From contig CADCSY010000046.1 of the NCBI GenBank assembly GCA_902805555.1, forward strand, positions 1 to 64,000: 64,000 nucleotides of DNA, written 5' to 3'. Source of the DNA: an uncultured Acidimicrobiales bacterium. Its GTDB lineage: Bacteria; Actinomycetota; Acidimicrobiia; Acidimicrobiales; CADCSY01. Position 1 is the stretch's first letter, and each line of letters starts with the position of its first letter. A program made the translations under genes and the position numbers. Of this stretch, positions 49,006 to 57,737 are shown in pieces. The notes under the pieces are model-generated. The model ran no database searches. It had not been told where the DNA came from and saw only the letters and a program-made list of their open reading frames with translations.

Positions 49006-52000
49006 ATGACGACGGGGCGCGGCCACCAGCACGTCGAGGTCGACGCCGTCCCCCACGGCCGGCCCGCCACGGAGGCCCTGGCGCGACGGATCGCAGCGGC
49101 GAAGGCCGGCCACCCCCTCGACCCCGTCACTGTCATCGTCCCGTCCAACCAGGCCGGGCTCTCCGTGCGCCGGCTCATCGGGAGCGGGGCGCTCGGCTCG
49201 CCGGGCCTCGCCAACGTCAGCTTCGTGACGCCGTTCCGCCTGGCCGAGCTGCTCGGCTCGGCCGAGCTGGGCGAGCGGCGACCCCTGACCAACCCTGTGC
49301 TGGCGGCCGCCGCCCGGGCCGTGCTGGCCGCTGAGCCCGGGATCTTCGGGGAGGTGGCCGGCCACCAAGCCACCGCAGCCGCGCTGGTCCAGCTCTACGG
49401 CGAGCTCAGCCGGGCGCTCCCCTCCACCCTGGCCCGCATCGCCGGCACCGGAGCCCGTGGGGCCGAGACGGTGCGGCTCGTACGGGCCGTGCGCTCCCGC
49501 CTGCGCGGGTACCACGACGAGGACGACCTCGCGCTCGCCGCCACCAGTCGCCTCGCTCGCGACGGGAAGGCCGTGGCCTCGCTCGGGACGGTCGTCTGGC
49601 ACCTGCCGGCGCGGCTCAGCCCTGCCATGCAGGCGCTCGTGCGCCAGGCGCTGGACGGGGCCCCCGCTTCGGCGGTGGTGGCGGGGCTCAGCGGCGCCGA
49701 CGACGCCGACGAGCTCGTGCGCGGGCTCTGCGCCGCGGTCGGGGCGGGGCTCCCGGAGGACGCCGTCGTCGAGGAGCCCCGGGCCGGGCGGATCGTGAGC
49801 GTGTCGGACCCCGACGAGGAGGTCCGGGCGGCGGTCCGCGAGGTGGTGGCCCTCGCCACCGCAGGCACCGACCTCCACCGCATCGCCATCTTCTTCCCGA
49901 CTGCGGAGCCGTACGCCCGGGCCTTGGTCGGCCAGCTCGGCGCGGCCGGCATCCCCCACAACGGCCCGTCGACCGCCCGCCTCGCCGATGCCGTCGCCGG
50001 GCGGACCCTCCTCGCTGCGCTCGCCGTGCCGAGCGCAGGGTGGCGTCGCGCAGGCGTCGTCGCGCTGCTGTCGGGCGGGCCCGTGCGCCACGACGGCCGT
50101 CTCGCCCCCTCGGGCCGCTGGGACGAGCTCTCGCGCGCCGCCGGGGTGGTCGGCGGACGTGACGACTGGAAGGTCAAGCTCACGTCCCACGCAGCGCGGC
50201 TCAGGACCCGCCGAGACGAGCTGGCGTCGAGCGGTGACGCCACCGTCGCTGCCCTCGCCCGCCTGTCAGGGGACGCCGAAGCCTCCGAGGAGCTGCTCCG
50301 CTTCGTCGAGCGCCTCGCCTCCTCGCTCGACCGGATCGACATCGCAGGCTCCTGGGCGGCCCGGTCCGGGGCGGCTAGCGAGCTGCTCGAGGCCCTGCTC
50401 GGCTCGGACGACCTCCGGGCGGGGTGGCCCGAAGAGGAGGTCGACGCGGCGGCCCTGGTCGAAGCGGCCGTCGCCCGGCTCGGCGTGCTCGACGAGGTCG
50501 AGCCCGAGCCGTCGTCGACCGCCTTCACGCAGGCGGTGCAGGCCGAGCTCGACGCCGGAGCGGGCCGCGTGGGCCGCTTCGGTGAAGGTGTGCTCGTGGC
50601 CCCGTTGGCGGCCTCGGTCGGCCTCGACCTCGACGCCGTCCTCGTGGTCGGGATGGCGGAGGGCAGCTGTCCCTCCCTGCGTCACGACGACACCCTCCTG
50701 CCTGACGTCGACCGCCTGCTCGCCACCGCCGGTGAGCTCCTGACCCGCCAGCAGCGCCTCGCCGACCTCCACCGCGCCTACCTGTGCGCGCTCGCCTCCG
50801 GCCGGGAGCACCAGACCCTCCTCCTGCCCCGGGGTGACCTCCGGGACCGCCGCAGCCGCCTCCCCTCGCGCTGGCTGCTCGACAGCCTGGGGCACCAGGT
50901 GGGCCGTGAGGTGTTCAGCAGCGACGTCGCCGAGCTGACCGGTGGCGAGGTCGACCTCGTCGCCTCCTACGCCCACGGGATCACCGGAGCCGAGGTCCAC
51001 GGTGCCCTGGCGGACCGGGACGTGGCCGCCCTCCTGCGCCACGTCGCTGCCGGCGGTCGTCCCGAGTCGCACCCGCTGGCGACCGGTGCGCTGGGTCGGG
51101 GCTTCCGCTGCCATGCGGCTCGCCAAGGCGCCGAGCTCACCGAGTGGGACGGCAACCTCGCCGGCGCGGTGCTGCCCTCGCCCGCAGCCGGACATCCCAT
51201 CTCCTCCAGCCGGCTCGAGACGTGGGCGGCCTGCCCGTTCCGCTACTTCCTGGCCCACGTGCTGCGCCTCGGCGAGCGGGACGACCCGGAGGAGACCACC
51301 GACATCGCGGCCAACGATCGAGGGTCGCTCGTGCACGAGGTCCTCGAGCGGTTCATCGGAGAGGCCATCACCCGCCCCGGCGGCAGCCCGTCGCCGAGCG
51401 AGCGATGGACGGCCGCCGACCGGGACCGCATCGAGGAGATCGCGCAGGAGGTCTTCGACCGCTACGAGGCGGCCGGCCTCACCGGTCGACCCCTCCTGTG
51501 GCGGCGGACGAAGGCCGAGCTGCTCGACGACCTGCAGACCTTCCTCGACCACGACGACGCGCACCGGGCTTCCACCGGCACGCGCCCCGTCTCGGTGGAG
51601 ATGCCCTTCGGCATGGGCGGCTCGGCGCCGCTCCGACTGGCGCTCGCCCACGGCCGCACCCTGAGCTTCCAGGGCTCCGCCGACCGGGTCGACCAGGCGG
51701 CGGACGGGCGCCTGGTCGTCCTCGACTACAAGACCGGCAGGGACAGGTACGGCCAGCTCGTCGACGACCCGGTCCTCGGCGGCACCACCCTCCAGCTCGG
51801 GATCTACGCGGAGGCGGCCAAGGCCCAGCTGGGCGGGGAGCAGGTCGAGGCCCACTACTGGATGGCGTCGACCAAGGGCGGGTTCGCCCAGCGCGGCTAC
51901 CCGTGGACCGAGGAGCGCCGGTCCCGGTTCGTCGATGTGGTCGAAGCCATCGTCGACGGCATCGAGGCCGGCACCTTCCCGGGTCAGCCCGGTCCGTACG

Positions 52001-52158
52001 ACAGCTTCTTCGGGACGCACGACAACTGCCGGTCCTGCGACTTCGACCGGGTGTGCCCTCGCGACCGCGACGACCACCAGGAGGCGAAGGCGGGGGCCCC
52101 CGAGCTGTCCCTCCTGGCCCGGCTCGCCCTCCGGCAGACCGAGGAGGCCGGCGCATGA
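49006..52158 (+). CDS. addB: AddB-like PD-(D/E)XK nuclease with Fe-S cluster
   Basis: The 1050-residue protein has an N-terminal helicase-like region (DPVTVIVPSNQAGLSVRRLI) and a C-terminal RecB-type nuclease: DRVDQAADGRLVVLDYKTG with catalytic Asp907 and Lys909. Four cysteines (Cys743 in AACPFRYF; Cys1008, Cys1011, Cys1017 in NCRSCDFDRVC) form the Fe-S cluster of AddB. With AddA it resects double-strand DNA breaks and degrades foreign linear DNA. The ATG at 49006 follows a -10 box. Its last codons overlap the AddA-like gene by 4 nt (ATGA). The real N-terminus could differ by a few residues. Confidence 0.82.
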   Translation: MTTGRGHQHVEVDAVPHGRPATEALARRIAAAKAGHPLDPVTVIVPSNQAGLSVRRLIGSGALGSPGLANVSFVTPFRLAELLGSAELGERRPLTNPVLAAAARAVLAAEPGIFGEVAGHQATAAALVQLYGELSRALPSTLARIAGTGARGAETVRLVRAVRSRLRGYHDEDDLALAATSRLARDGKAVASLGTVVWHLPARLSPAMQALVRQALDGAPASAVVAGLSGADDADELVRGLCAAVGAGLPEDAVVEEPRAGRIVSVSDPDEEVRAAVREVVALATAGTDLHRIAIFFPTAEPYARALVGQLGAAGIPHNGPSTARLADAVAGRTLLAALAVPSAGWRRAGVVALLSGGPVRHDGRLAPSGRWDELSRAAGVVGGRDDWKVKLTSHAARLRTRRDELASSGDATVAALARLSGDAEASEELLRFVERLASSLDRIDIAGSWAARSGAASELLEALLGSDDLRAGWPEEEVDAAALVEAAVARLGVLDEVEPEPSSTAFTQAVQAELDAGAGRVGRFGEGVLVAPLAASVGLDLDAVLVVGMAEGSCPSLRHDDTLLPDVDRLLATAGELLTRQQRLADLHRAYLCALASGREHQTLLLPRGDLRDRRSRLPSRWLLDSLGHQVGREVFSSDVAELTGGEVDLVASYAHGITGAEVHGALADRDVAALLRHVAAGGRPESHPLATGALGRGFRCHAARQGAELTEWDGNLAGAVLPSPAAGHPISSSRLETWAACPFRYFLAHVLRLGERDDPEETTDIAANDRGSLVHEVLERFIGEAITRPGGSPSPSERWTAADRDRIEEIAQEVFDRYEAAGLTGRPLLWRRTKAELLDDLQTFLDHDDAHRASTGTRPVSVEMPFGMGGSAPLRLALAHGRTLSFQGSADRVDQAADGRLVVLDYKTGRDRYGQLVDDPVLGGTTLQLGIYAEAAKAQLGGEQVEAHYWMASTKGGFAQRGYPWTEERRSRFVDVVEAIVDGIEAGTFPGQPGPYDSFFGTHDNCRSCDFDRVCPRDRDDHQEAKAGAPELSLLARLALRQTEEAGA

Positions 52159-55100
52159 CCACCCCCCGTCTCCCCGTCGACCACGCCCACCGCCGCCGCA
52201 TCGAGCAGACCGGGCTCCACGAGACCCTCTTCGTCGAGGCCGGCGCAGGGACCGGCAAGACCCATGAGCTCGTCGAGCGGATCCTCCACCTCGTGACCGA
52301 CGACGCCGTGCCGCTCGCCGCCATCGCCGCCATCACCTTCACCGAGGCGGCGGCGGCCGAGCTGCGCGACCGGGTGCGAGAGCGCCTCGAGCGCCGTCTG
52401 GCCGAGGCTCCCGACGACGCCGACCGGCGGGCCTGCCAGCAGGCGCTCGACGAGGTCGACGAGGCGGCCATCAGCACCCTGCACGGCTTCGCGCTCCGGA
52501 TCCTGAGCGAGCAGCCGCTCGACGTCGGGCTCCCGCCGCGCGTCGAGATCCTCGACGAGGTCTCGTCCCAGCTGGGGTTCCAGGAGCGGTGGCGCCGCTT
52601 CGCAGACGACCTCTACGCGGATCCGATGGCCGAGGAGCTCGTCCTGCGGGCCTGGGCGCTCGGCATCGAGGTCGACTCGCCGCGTCGGATCTCCACGCTG
52701 CGCCACGTCGCCGAGGTCTTCGAGGACAGCTGGGACCGACTCGACGTCGTCGCCGACCTGGCCCACCCGCCGCTCCCGCCGGTCGACCTCTCGTCGATCA
52801 CCGCCGCGCTCGCCCGCCTCGACGGCCTCGAGGCGGACTGCCACAACCCCTCGAACGCGCTGCGCGTGCGCATCGGCGAGGTGCGACGAGAGGTCTCCGA
52901 GGTGCTGGACCAGGACGACCCCGACCGCCAGCTCACGATGGTCAAGGCGCGCAGGGCCGGCTGGAAGGGCGGTCGCAGCGGTGTGGCCAAGGAGTGGGTC
53001 GACGTCGTCGCCGCACGCAGCGCGCTCGACGAGGTCGGCGCCGCCGCCGCTGCGGTCGTCGAGCGCTCCACCGACGAGGTGCTGCGCCGGTTCGCCACGC
53101 GCATCGCCTGCTTCACCCGCGACGCGGCCGAGGTCCGCCGCGCCGAGGGGATGCTCGACTTCCACGACCTGCTCGTCCTCGCCCGTCGACTCGTGCGGAC
53201 GAGCCCGAGTGCCCGGGCCGCGCTCCACGACCGCTACCGACGGCTCCTGCTCGACGAGTTCCAGGACACCGACCCGATCCAGATCGAGGTGGCCGTGCTC
53301 ATCGCCGCCGCCGTCGACAGCGGCCCCGCCGACCGCCCCTGGTCGGAGGTGGCCACGGAGCCCGGGCGCCTGTTCTTCGTGGGCGACCCCAAGCAGTCCA
53401 TCTACCGGTTCCGACGGGCCGACATCGGCCTCTTCCTCGACGCCCGGGACGCCTTCGGTGGCGCGGCCCCCGTCCCCCTGCACCAGAGCTTCCGCACGGT
53501 GGCGCCGATCCTCGACTGGGTCAACCACGTCTTCGGCCAGCTGATGGCGGACGAGGTCCCCCGCGCCCAGGCCCGCTACCAACCGCTCCAGGCCCACCGC
53601 ACCGGGCACCCCTGCGACCACAGGGTCGTCCTCCTGGGCGGTGAGACCAAGGCCCTCGCCGGTGAGCTCAGGGAGCAGGAGGCACGAGCGGTGGCCGAGG
53701 CGATCGCCACCATCAGGGACGACCCCGCCGCCTGGCTGGTCCAGGACGAGCGGACCAAGGCATGGCGCGAGCCGAGGCTGTCCGACATCACCGTCCTGCT
53801 CCCGACCCGGACCTCCCTGCGCCAGCTCGAGGACGCGCTCGAGGCCGAGCAGATCCCCTCCCGCGTCGCCACCGGGACGCTCGTCTACGACACCCAGGAG
53901 GTGCGGGAGGTGCTCGACGCGCTGCGGGCGATCGACGACCCCGGTGACGCCATCGCCCTCGTGAGTGCGCTGCGCTCGCCCCTCTACGCCTGCTCCGACA
54001 TGGACCTCTTCACGTTCCACGAGGCCGGTGGCCACTGGGACCTCCGGCGCCAGACCCCGACCGCCCTCCCGAGTGACCACCCCGTGGTGGCTGCCCTCGA
54101 CCACCTGCGGTCGTTGTGGGAGGTGCGGTGGTGGCACGACCCGAGCACCCTGCTCGACCGGCTCCTCCGGGACCGTCACGCGTTCTCGCTCGCGTTCTCG
54201 CACCGCAGGCCACGTGAGGTGTGGCGCCGGCTGCGCTTCCTCGTCGACCAGGCTCGCGCCTTCGAAGAGGCGGGAGGCGGGGGGCTGCGGCCCTTCCTCG
54301 CCTGGGCGGAGCTCCAGCGGGCGGAGGGCAGCCGGGTGCACGAGCCGCTGCACGCGGAGACCGACGACGACGCCGTCTCGATCCTCACCATCCACGGCGC
54401 CAAGGGCCTCGAGTTCCCGATCACGATCCTGAGCGGCGCCAGCACCCAGCTCGGCGGACGCCGCAACGGCGTGGCGGTGCTGTGGCAGGACGGATCCCCC
54501 GAGCTCAAGCTCAAGGCGGACACGAGCACGGAGCACTTCGCCCGCCTGGCCGACATCGAGGCGGAGATGGACGTCCACGAGCGGGCCCGTCTGCTCTACG
54601 TGGCCTGCACGCGGGCCCGGGACCACCTCATCGTCTCGACGTTCCACGCCCCCGGCAAGACGTCCTTCGGGCAGTGGCTCCACCACCTGTCGGGGGAGGA
54701 GGCGGAGGGCGGCTGGCGCAGGCTCCCCGCCCGCCACGCCCGAGATCGGGCCGAGGCACCGTGCAACCCTCCCCCCACGCCCGTCGACGACCGGGAGGGG
54801 TGGATCGCCGCACGGACCGCGCTGCTCGACCAGCGGGCTCGGACGACCTTCCTCTCCGCGACGGCCATCGCCCGCCAGGCCGCCGCCGACCAGGAGACGG
54901 TGGCGCGTGATGCGACGGGTGCCGCTTCGGCTGGTGACGACCGCGACGACCGAGCCGCGGGGCCCTGGCGTCGCGGCCGCGCCGGCACTGCCATCGGGCG
55001 TGCTGTCCACGCAACCCTGCAGCTCCACGACGGTGACCCCGCCACCATCGACGCCCTCGCCGCGCAGCACGCCCACCTCGAGGCCGTGCCCGAGGCGGCA

Positions 55101-55517
55101 GACACCATCGCCACCCTCGTCCGGTCGGCGCTCCGAGCACCGAGCGTCGTCGCCGCCGGCGCCGCCGAACGCAGCTGGCGCGAGCTCTACGTCGCCGCCC
55201 CCGTCGGCAACAGGGCGGTCGAGGGCTACATCGACCTGCTGTACGAGTCGCCGGAGGGCCTCGTCCTCGTCGACTACAAGACGGACACGATCTCCGGCCC
55301 GGCGGAGGCCGACCTCAAGGCGGCCCGGTACGGGCTCCAGACCGCCACCTACGCCCTCGCCCTCGAGGCGAGCACCGGGCTCGAGGTGGTCGCCGCCAAC
55401 CTCGTGTTCTGCACGTCAGGGGCGCCGATCGAACGGCCGGTCCTCGACCTGGATGCCTTGAAGGACCAGGTGCGACGGCTCGTCGAGGACGGGACGGGCG
55501 CCCTCGCCGCGACCTGA
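52155..55517 (+). CDS. addA: AddA/UvrD-like helicase-nuclease
   Basis: The 1120-residue SF1A protein has the Walker A loop EAGAGTGKT (Lys35), the Walker B-like DEFQDTD at 367-373, GDPKQSIYRFRRADI, TIHGAKGLEFP, and the arginine-finger motif LLYVACTRARDHL. A C-terminal RecB-type nuclease follows with VDYKTD (Asp1040, Lys1042). Both subunits thus keep nuclease sites, as in Gram-positive AddAB. It is translationally coupled to the AddB-like gene, so the two probably form the break-processing complex. RecD is not present nearby. Confidence 0.88.
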   Translation: MTTPRLPVDHAHRRRIEQTGLHETLFVEAGAGTGKTHELVERILHLVTDDAVPLAAIAAITFTEAAAAELRDRVRERLERRLAEAPDDADRRACQQALDEVDEAAISTLHGFALRILSEQPLDVGLPPRVEILDEVSSQLGFQERWRRFADDLYADPMAEELVLRAWALGIEVDSPRRISTLRHVAEVFEDSWDRLDVVADLAHPPLPPVDLSSITAALARLDGLEADCHNPSNALRVRIGEVRREVSEVLDQDDPDRQLTMVKARRAGWKGGRSGVAKEWVDVVAARSALDEVGAAAAAVVERSTDEVLRRFATRIACFTRDAAEVRRAEGMLDFHDLLVLARRLVRTSPSARAALHDRYRRLLLDEFQDTDPIQIEVAVLIAAAVDSGPADRPWSEVATEPGRLFFVGDPKQSIYRFRRADIGLFLDARDAFGGAAPVPLHQSFRTVAPILDWVNHVFGQLMADEVPRAQARYQPLQAHRTGHPCDHRVVLLGGETKALAGELREQEARAVAEAIATIRDDPAAWLVQDERTKAWREPRLSDITVLLPTRTSLRQLEDALEAEQIPSRVATGTLVYDTQEVREVLDALRAIDDPGDAIALVSALRSPLYACSDMDLFTFHEAGGHWDLRRQTPTALPSDHPVVAALDHLRSLWEVRWWHDPSTLLDRLLRDRHAFSLAFSHRRPREVWRRLRFLVDQARAFEEAGGGGLRPFLAWAELQRAEGSRVHEPLHAETDDDAVSILTIHGAKGLEFPITILSGASTQLGGRRNGVAVLWQDGSPELKLKADTSTEHFARLADIEAEMDVHERARLLYVACTRARDHLIVSTFHAPGKTSFGQWLHHLSGEEAEGGWRRLPARHARDRAEAPCNPPPTPVDDREGWIAARTALLDQRARTTFLSATAIARQAAADQETVARDATGAASAGDDRDDRAAGPWRRGRAGTAIGRAVHATLQLHDGDPATIDALAAQHAHLEAVPEAADTIATLVRSALRAPSVVAAGAAERSWRELYVAAPVGNRAVEGYIDLLYESPEGLVLVDYKTDTISGPAEADLKAARYGLQTATYALALEASTGLEVVAANLVFCTSGAPIERPVLDLDALKDQVRRLVEDGTGALAAT

Positions 55518-55551
55518 CGTCGGCCCGAGGTGGACGAAGACGCCCGGCGGA

Positions 55552-55731
55552 TCAGTACTTCACGTTGAGCGGCAACCCGGCCTGGACCTCGGCGTGGTCG
55601 GGGCCCGGCCCCCGGTCGTCGTTCTGGTCGATCTCGGAGCGGGTGAGCAGCAGCCCGCCTGCCATGACGACGCCGTACACGGTGATGGCGAACACGATCG
55701 AGCCGACGATGAAGAGCACGCTCTCGCTCAT
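55552..55731 (-). CDS. Small single-helix membrane protein
   Basis: The 59-residue protein starts MSESVLFIVGSIVFAITVYGVVMAGGLLLTR, one transmembrane helix, then an acidic polar tail (SEIDQNDDRGPGPDHAEVQ). The ATG at 55731 overlaps the stop of the partner gene by 4 nt (ATGA). I recognise no family. It may form a membrane complex with the 69-residue two-helix protein encoded just before it. Confidence 0.6.
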   Translation of the reverse strand: MSESVLFIVGSIVFAITVYGVVMAGGLLLTRSEIDQNDDRGPGPDHAEVQAGLPLNVKY

Positions 55732-55937
55732 CGGTCCACCTCGACCCGCTGGAGGCGGACGGCTCCCTCGACCGGTGCGAGCAGCAGCGTGCCGAGCGAG
55801 TGGATGGAGGGGACCCACAGGCCCACGAAGATGCCGGCGGTCGTGTTGTCCGCCACGAAGTAGAGCCAGACGGAGAACAGGAACGACAGGAAGCCTGCGA
55901 TGAGGAAGGGGATCTTGACCCGGACGGACTGCGGCAT
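55728..55937 (-). CDS. Small two-helix membrane protein
   Basis: The 69-residue protein has two hydrophobic helices (IPFLIAGFLSFLFSVWLYFV and GIFVGLWVPSIHSLGTLLLA) and short polar ends. Its style is like the GLWVPSI small membrane proteins found in actinobacteria, function unknown. It is coupled to the 59-residue gene. An AT-rich tract upstream (55981-55997) probably carries the promoter; the CarH-like and DUF2071 genes lie behind it in the same direction. Confidence 0.6.
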   Translation of the reverse strand: MPQSVRVKIPFLIAGFLSFLFSVWLYFVADNTTAGIFVGLWVPSIHSLGTLLLAPVEGAVRLQRVEVDR

Positions 55938-55980
55938 GGGAGGACCTTTCTGGAGAGGATGGTCTCCCTACTCAACCCTC

Positions 55981-55997
55981 TTTAGTCTTATTTATTT
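55981..55997. promoter_or_regulatory. AT-rich promoter patch with TTAGTCT motif
   Basis: TTTAGTCTTATTTATTT on the plus strand is a striking AT-rich island in this GC-rich region. TTAGTCT followed three bases later by TT recurs upstream of the B12 regulator gene (minus strand, 57671-57687: TTAGTCTGAATTT). It overlaps the DUF2071 stop and lies about 45-60 nt upstream of the two-helix protein. Confidence 0.4.
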
Positions 55998-56824
55998 CGG
56001 CGCGTCCCGCATCGTCGCGAGCGGCGCTCGCCGATCGCGTGCGGGGCGCCGACCCTGACCTCGACACCGGGGGACCAGAGCACGTGGGGCGGCCCGCCCG
56101 GCGGGGGGAGGCCGGCCGCACGCGTGAGGGTCTCGTCGCCGTCGACCAGCGCCGCCCGGTGGAGGGGCCAGGGCCCGTGCTCGACGGCCGCCCACAGGGG
56201 CCTGCCCAGCAGCGTGGAGCCGAGCGCCCACCGGGCCGTGAGGAAGTGGTCGAGCGCGCCGAGAGAGCCCGGGTCGATCGCCTCCCCCACGCGCACGCGG
56301 AGGTCGCTCGTCGCACCACCCCTCGGCCAGCGCCGGCGTGAGCGGTAGCGCACCTCGTCGCCCTCCCGTGCGAGCGACATGCTCGACCAGGCGTACGGCA
56401 GCTGGTACGCCGTCCTGGCCACGAGTGCCGGAAGGAGCCTGCTCACGTCGAGGCTGGCGAACCAGACGCCGCGACGGCCCCGGCGGTCGACCACGTAGGT
56501 CCGGACGTTGGTCTCGGGGAAGGTCGAGAGGGGACCGAGGGGGGGCAGGCCCGGGATGCGCACCCGCTCCATGCGGAAGGGGATGACGCCCACCCATGCG
56601 GCGCCGTCGAAGGTGTCGACGCGGTACGGCGCCGGCAGCAGCGCCTGCACCACGGCCGGGTCGTAGCGCCAGTGGATCGACGCGAGGTCCCGCCACCCCT
56701 GCAGCATCACCGGCCGGCGCACGCGGCTGGTGGCCGCGACGGAGACCGGCTCGACGTCGAGCTCGCCCGCCGGGGGGGACCCGTGCACCGTCGGGCCTGC
56801 GTGGGGCGACGTGGTGGTCGTCAT
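55988..56824 (-). CDS. DUF2071 (YqjF-like) protein
   Basis: The 278-residue protein has the DUF2071 signature MLQGWRDLASIHWRYDPAVVQALLPAPYRVDTFDGAAWVGVIPFRMERVRIPGLPP, then TNVRTYVVDRRGRRGVWFASLDVS and the C-terminal PWPLHRAALVDGDETLTRAAG. Members are paralogues of acetoacetate-decarboxylase-like folds with unknown role. The ATG at 56824 overlaps the stop of the B12-regulator gene (ATGA), so both are on one message. The stop codon TAA lies in the AT-rich patch that precedes the next two genes. Confidence 0.78.
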   Translation of the reverse strand: MTTTTSPHAGPTVHGSPPAGELDVEPVSVAATSRVRRPVMLQGWRDLASIHWRYDPAVVQALLPAPYRVDTFDGAAWVGVIPFRMERVRIPGLPPLGPLSTFPETNVRTYVVDRRGRRGVWFASLDVSRLLPALVARTAYQLPYAWSSMSLAREGDEVRYRSRRRWPRGGATSDLRVRVGEAIDPGSLGALDHFLTARWALGSTLLGRPLWAAVEHGPWPLHRAALVDGDETLTRAAGLPPPGGPPHVLWSPGVEVRVGAPHAIGERRSRRCGTRRNK

Positions 56825-57669
56825 GGCCCTGACGACCCTCCCGGTCGCCTGGCCGCCGGGGAGCTCGCCCGGGCCTCCAGGCGGAGCTCCTCGAGCGTCC
56901 GCCCCGGGGCCCCGACGATGGTCGGGACGCCGCTGCTCCGGAGCCGCTGGGAGGTCTCCACCGCGACCTCCTCGACCAACGGGTTCGTGACGCTCAGCAC
57001 GACGAGGTCGGCCCCGGCGTCGCCCGCGAAGCGGACGACCTCCGCCGGGGGCACGTCGCTCCCCAGGTGCTCGACGTGCCAGCGGTCCTCCCGCAGCGTC
57101 GCAGCCGCCATCGTCGTCGGCAGCGCGTGGTGGTCCCCGCTCAGGGCCGCGACGACGGCCCTCCCCCGCCGACGACCCCTCGGGTTGGGTGCGAGCTGGC
57201 CGATGAGGCGCTCGACGATCGCCGTCGCCCGGTGCTCCTCGGCGATGGTCACCGTGCCGGCCACCCAGCCCTCGCCGATCGACCGCAGGGCCGGGACGAA
57301 CAGGTTGGTGATGATGTCGGAGACCGGCACACCTCGGTCTGCCAGCTCGACCACCTGGGTCCGGGCCTCGTGCTCCTCGCCCCGCAGCAGGTGCTGCCCC
57401 AGGCGCTCGGCCAACCGGCCCCACCGAGGCGCCGCCGGACGCCGCTCCTGACGTGGCTCGTCGCGTTGACGGGCGAAGCGGTCGAGGTCGGCACGGTCGA
57501 TCCGGTACCGGCCTCGCACGACCACCGCCGGGAGAGAGCCGGCGCGCACCCACTGGTAGGCGGTCTGGTAGTGCACGCCGAGGCGCTCCGCCGCCGACCG
57601 GAGGTCGACGTGGTCGCCGGCTCCATCGGATCCGCCGGTTGCCACACCACCACGGTACCGCCGGCCCAC
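56821..57669 (-). CDS. CarH/LitR-like cobalamin-dependent regulator, probable photoreceptor
   Basis: The 282-residue protein has an excisionase-like HTH_17 domain (residues 21-66, DLRSAAERLGVHYQTAYQWVRAGSLPAVVVRGRYRIDRADLDRFA) and a B12-binding region. The helical part holds EGWVAGTVTIAEEHRAT, which fits W-x9-EH (Trp135, Glu145, His146) of AdoCbl photoreceptors. The Rossmann part holds SGDHHALPTTMAAA, with His181 in the D-x-H position. By family, adenosylcobalamin binds in the dark and light releases DNA. GTG 57669 is used; GTG 57645 is also possible. Its stop overlaps the DUF2071 ATG. Confidence 0.82.
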   Translation of the reverse strand: MGRRYRGGVATGGSDGAGDHVDLRSAAERLGVHYQTAYQWVRAGSLPAVVVRGRYRIDRADLDRFARQRDEPRQERRPAAPRWGRLAERLGQHLLRGEEHEARTQVVELADRGVPVSDIITNLFVPALRSIGEGWVAGTVTIAEEHRATAIVERLIGQLAPNPRGRRRGRAVVAALSGDHHALPTTMAAATLREDRWHVEHLGSDVPPAEVVRFAGDAGADLVVLSVTNPLVEEVAVETSQRLRSSGVPTIVGAPGRTLEELRLEARASSPAARRPGGSSGP

Positions 57670-57670
57670 G

Positions 57671-57687
57671 AAATTCAGACTAACTGG
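57671..57687. promoter_or_regulatory. Promoter patch with TTAGTCT motif upstream of the B12 regulator
   Basis: On the minus strand CCAGTTAGTCTGAATTT ends 1-2 nt before the GTG region of the regulator. TTAGTCT plus N3 plus TT matches the patch at 55981-55997. It is the natural place for autoregulation. Confidence 0.4.
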
Positions 57688-57737
57688 GGCTCAAGAACAG
57701 GCGGCGCTGCCTCTCAGCCTGGCACTCGGCCCCGCCG

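Noticed and set aside
51984-55076. Large minus-strand gene opposite the addA-like gene
   Set aside because: Its protein is Val/Glu/Gly-rich without known domains and mirrors the coding strand; the plus-strand gene has all helicase motifs.
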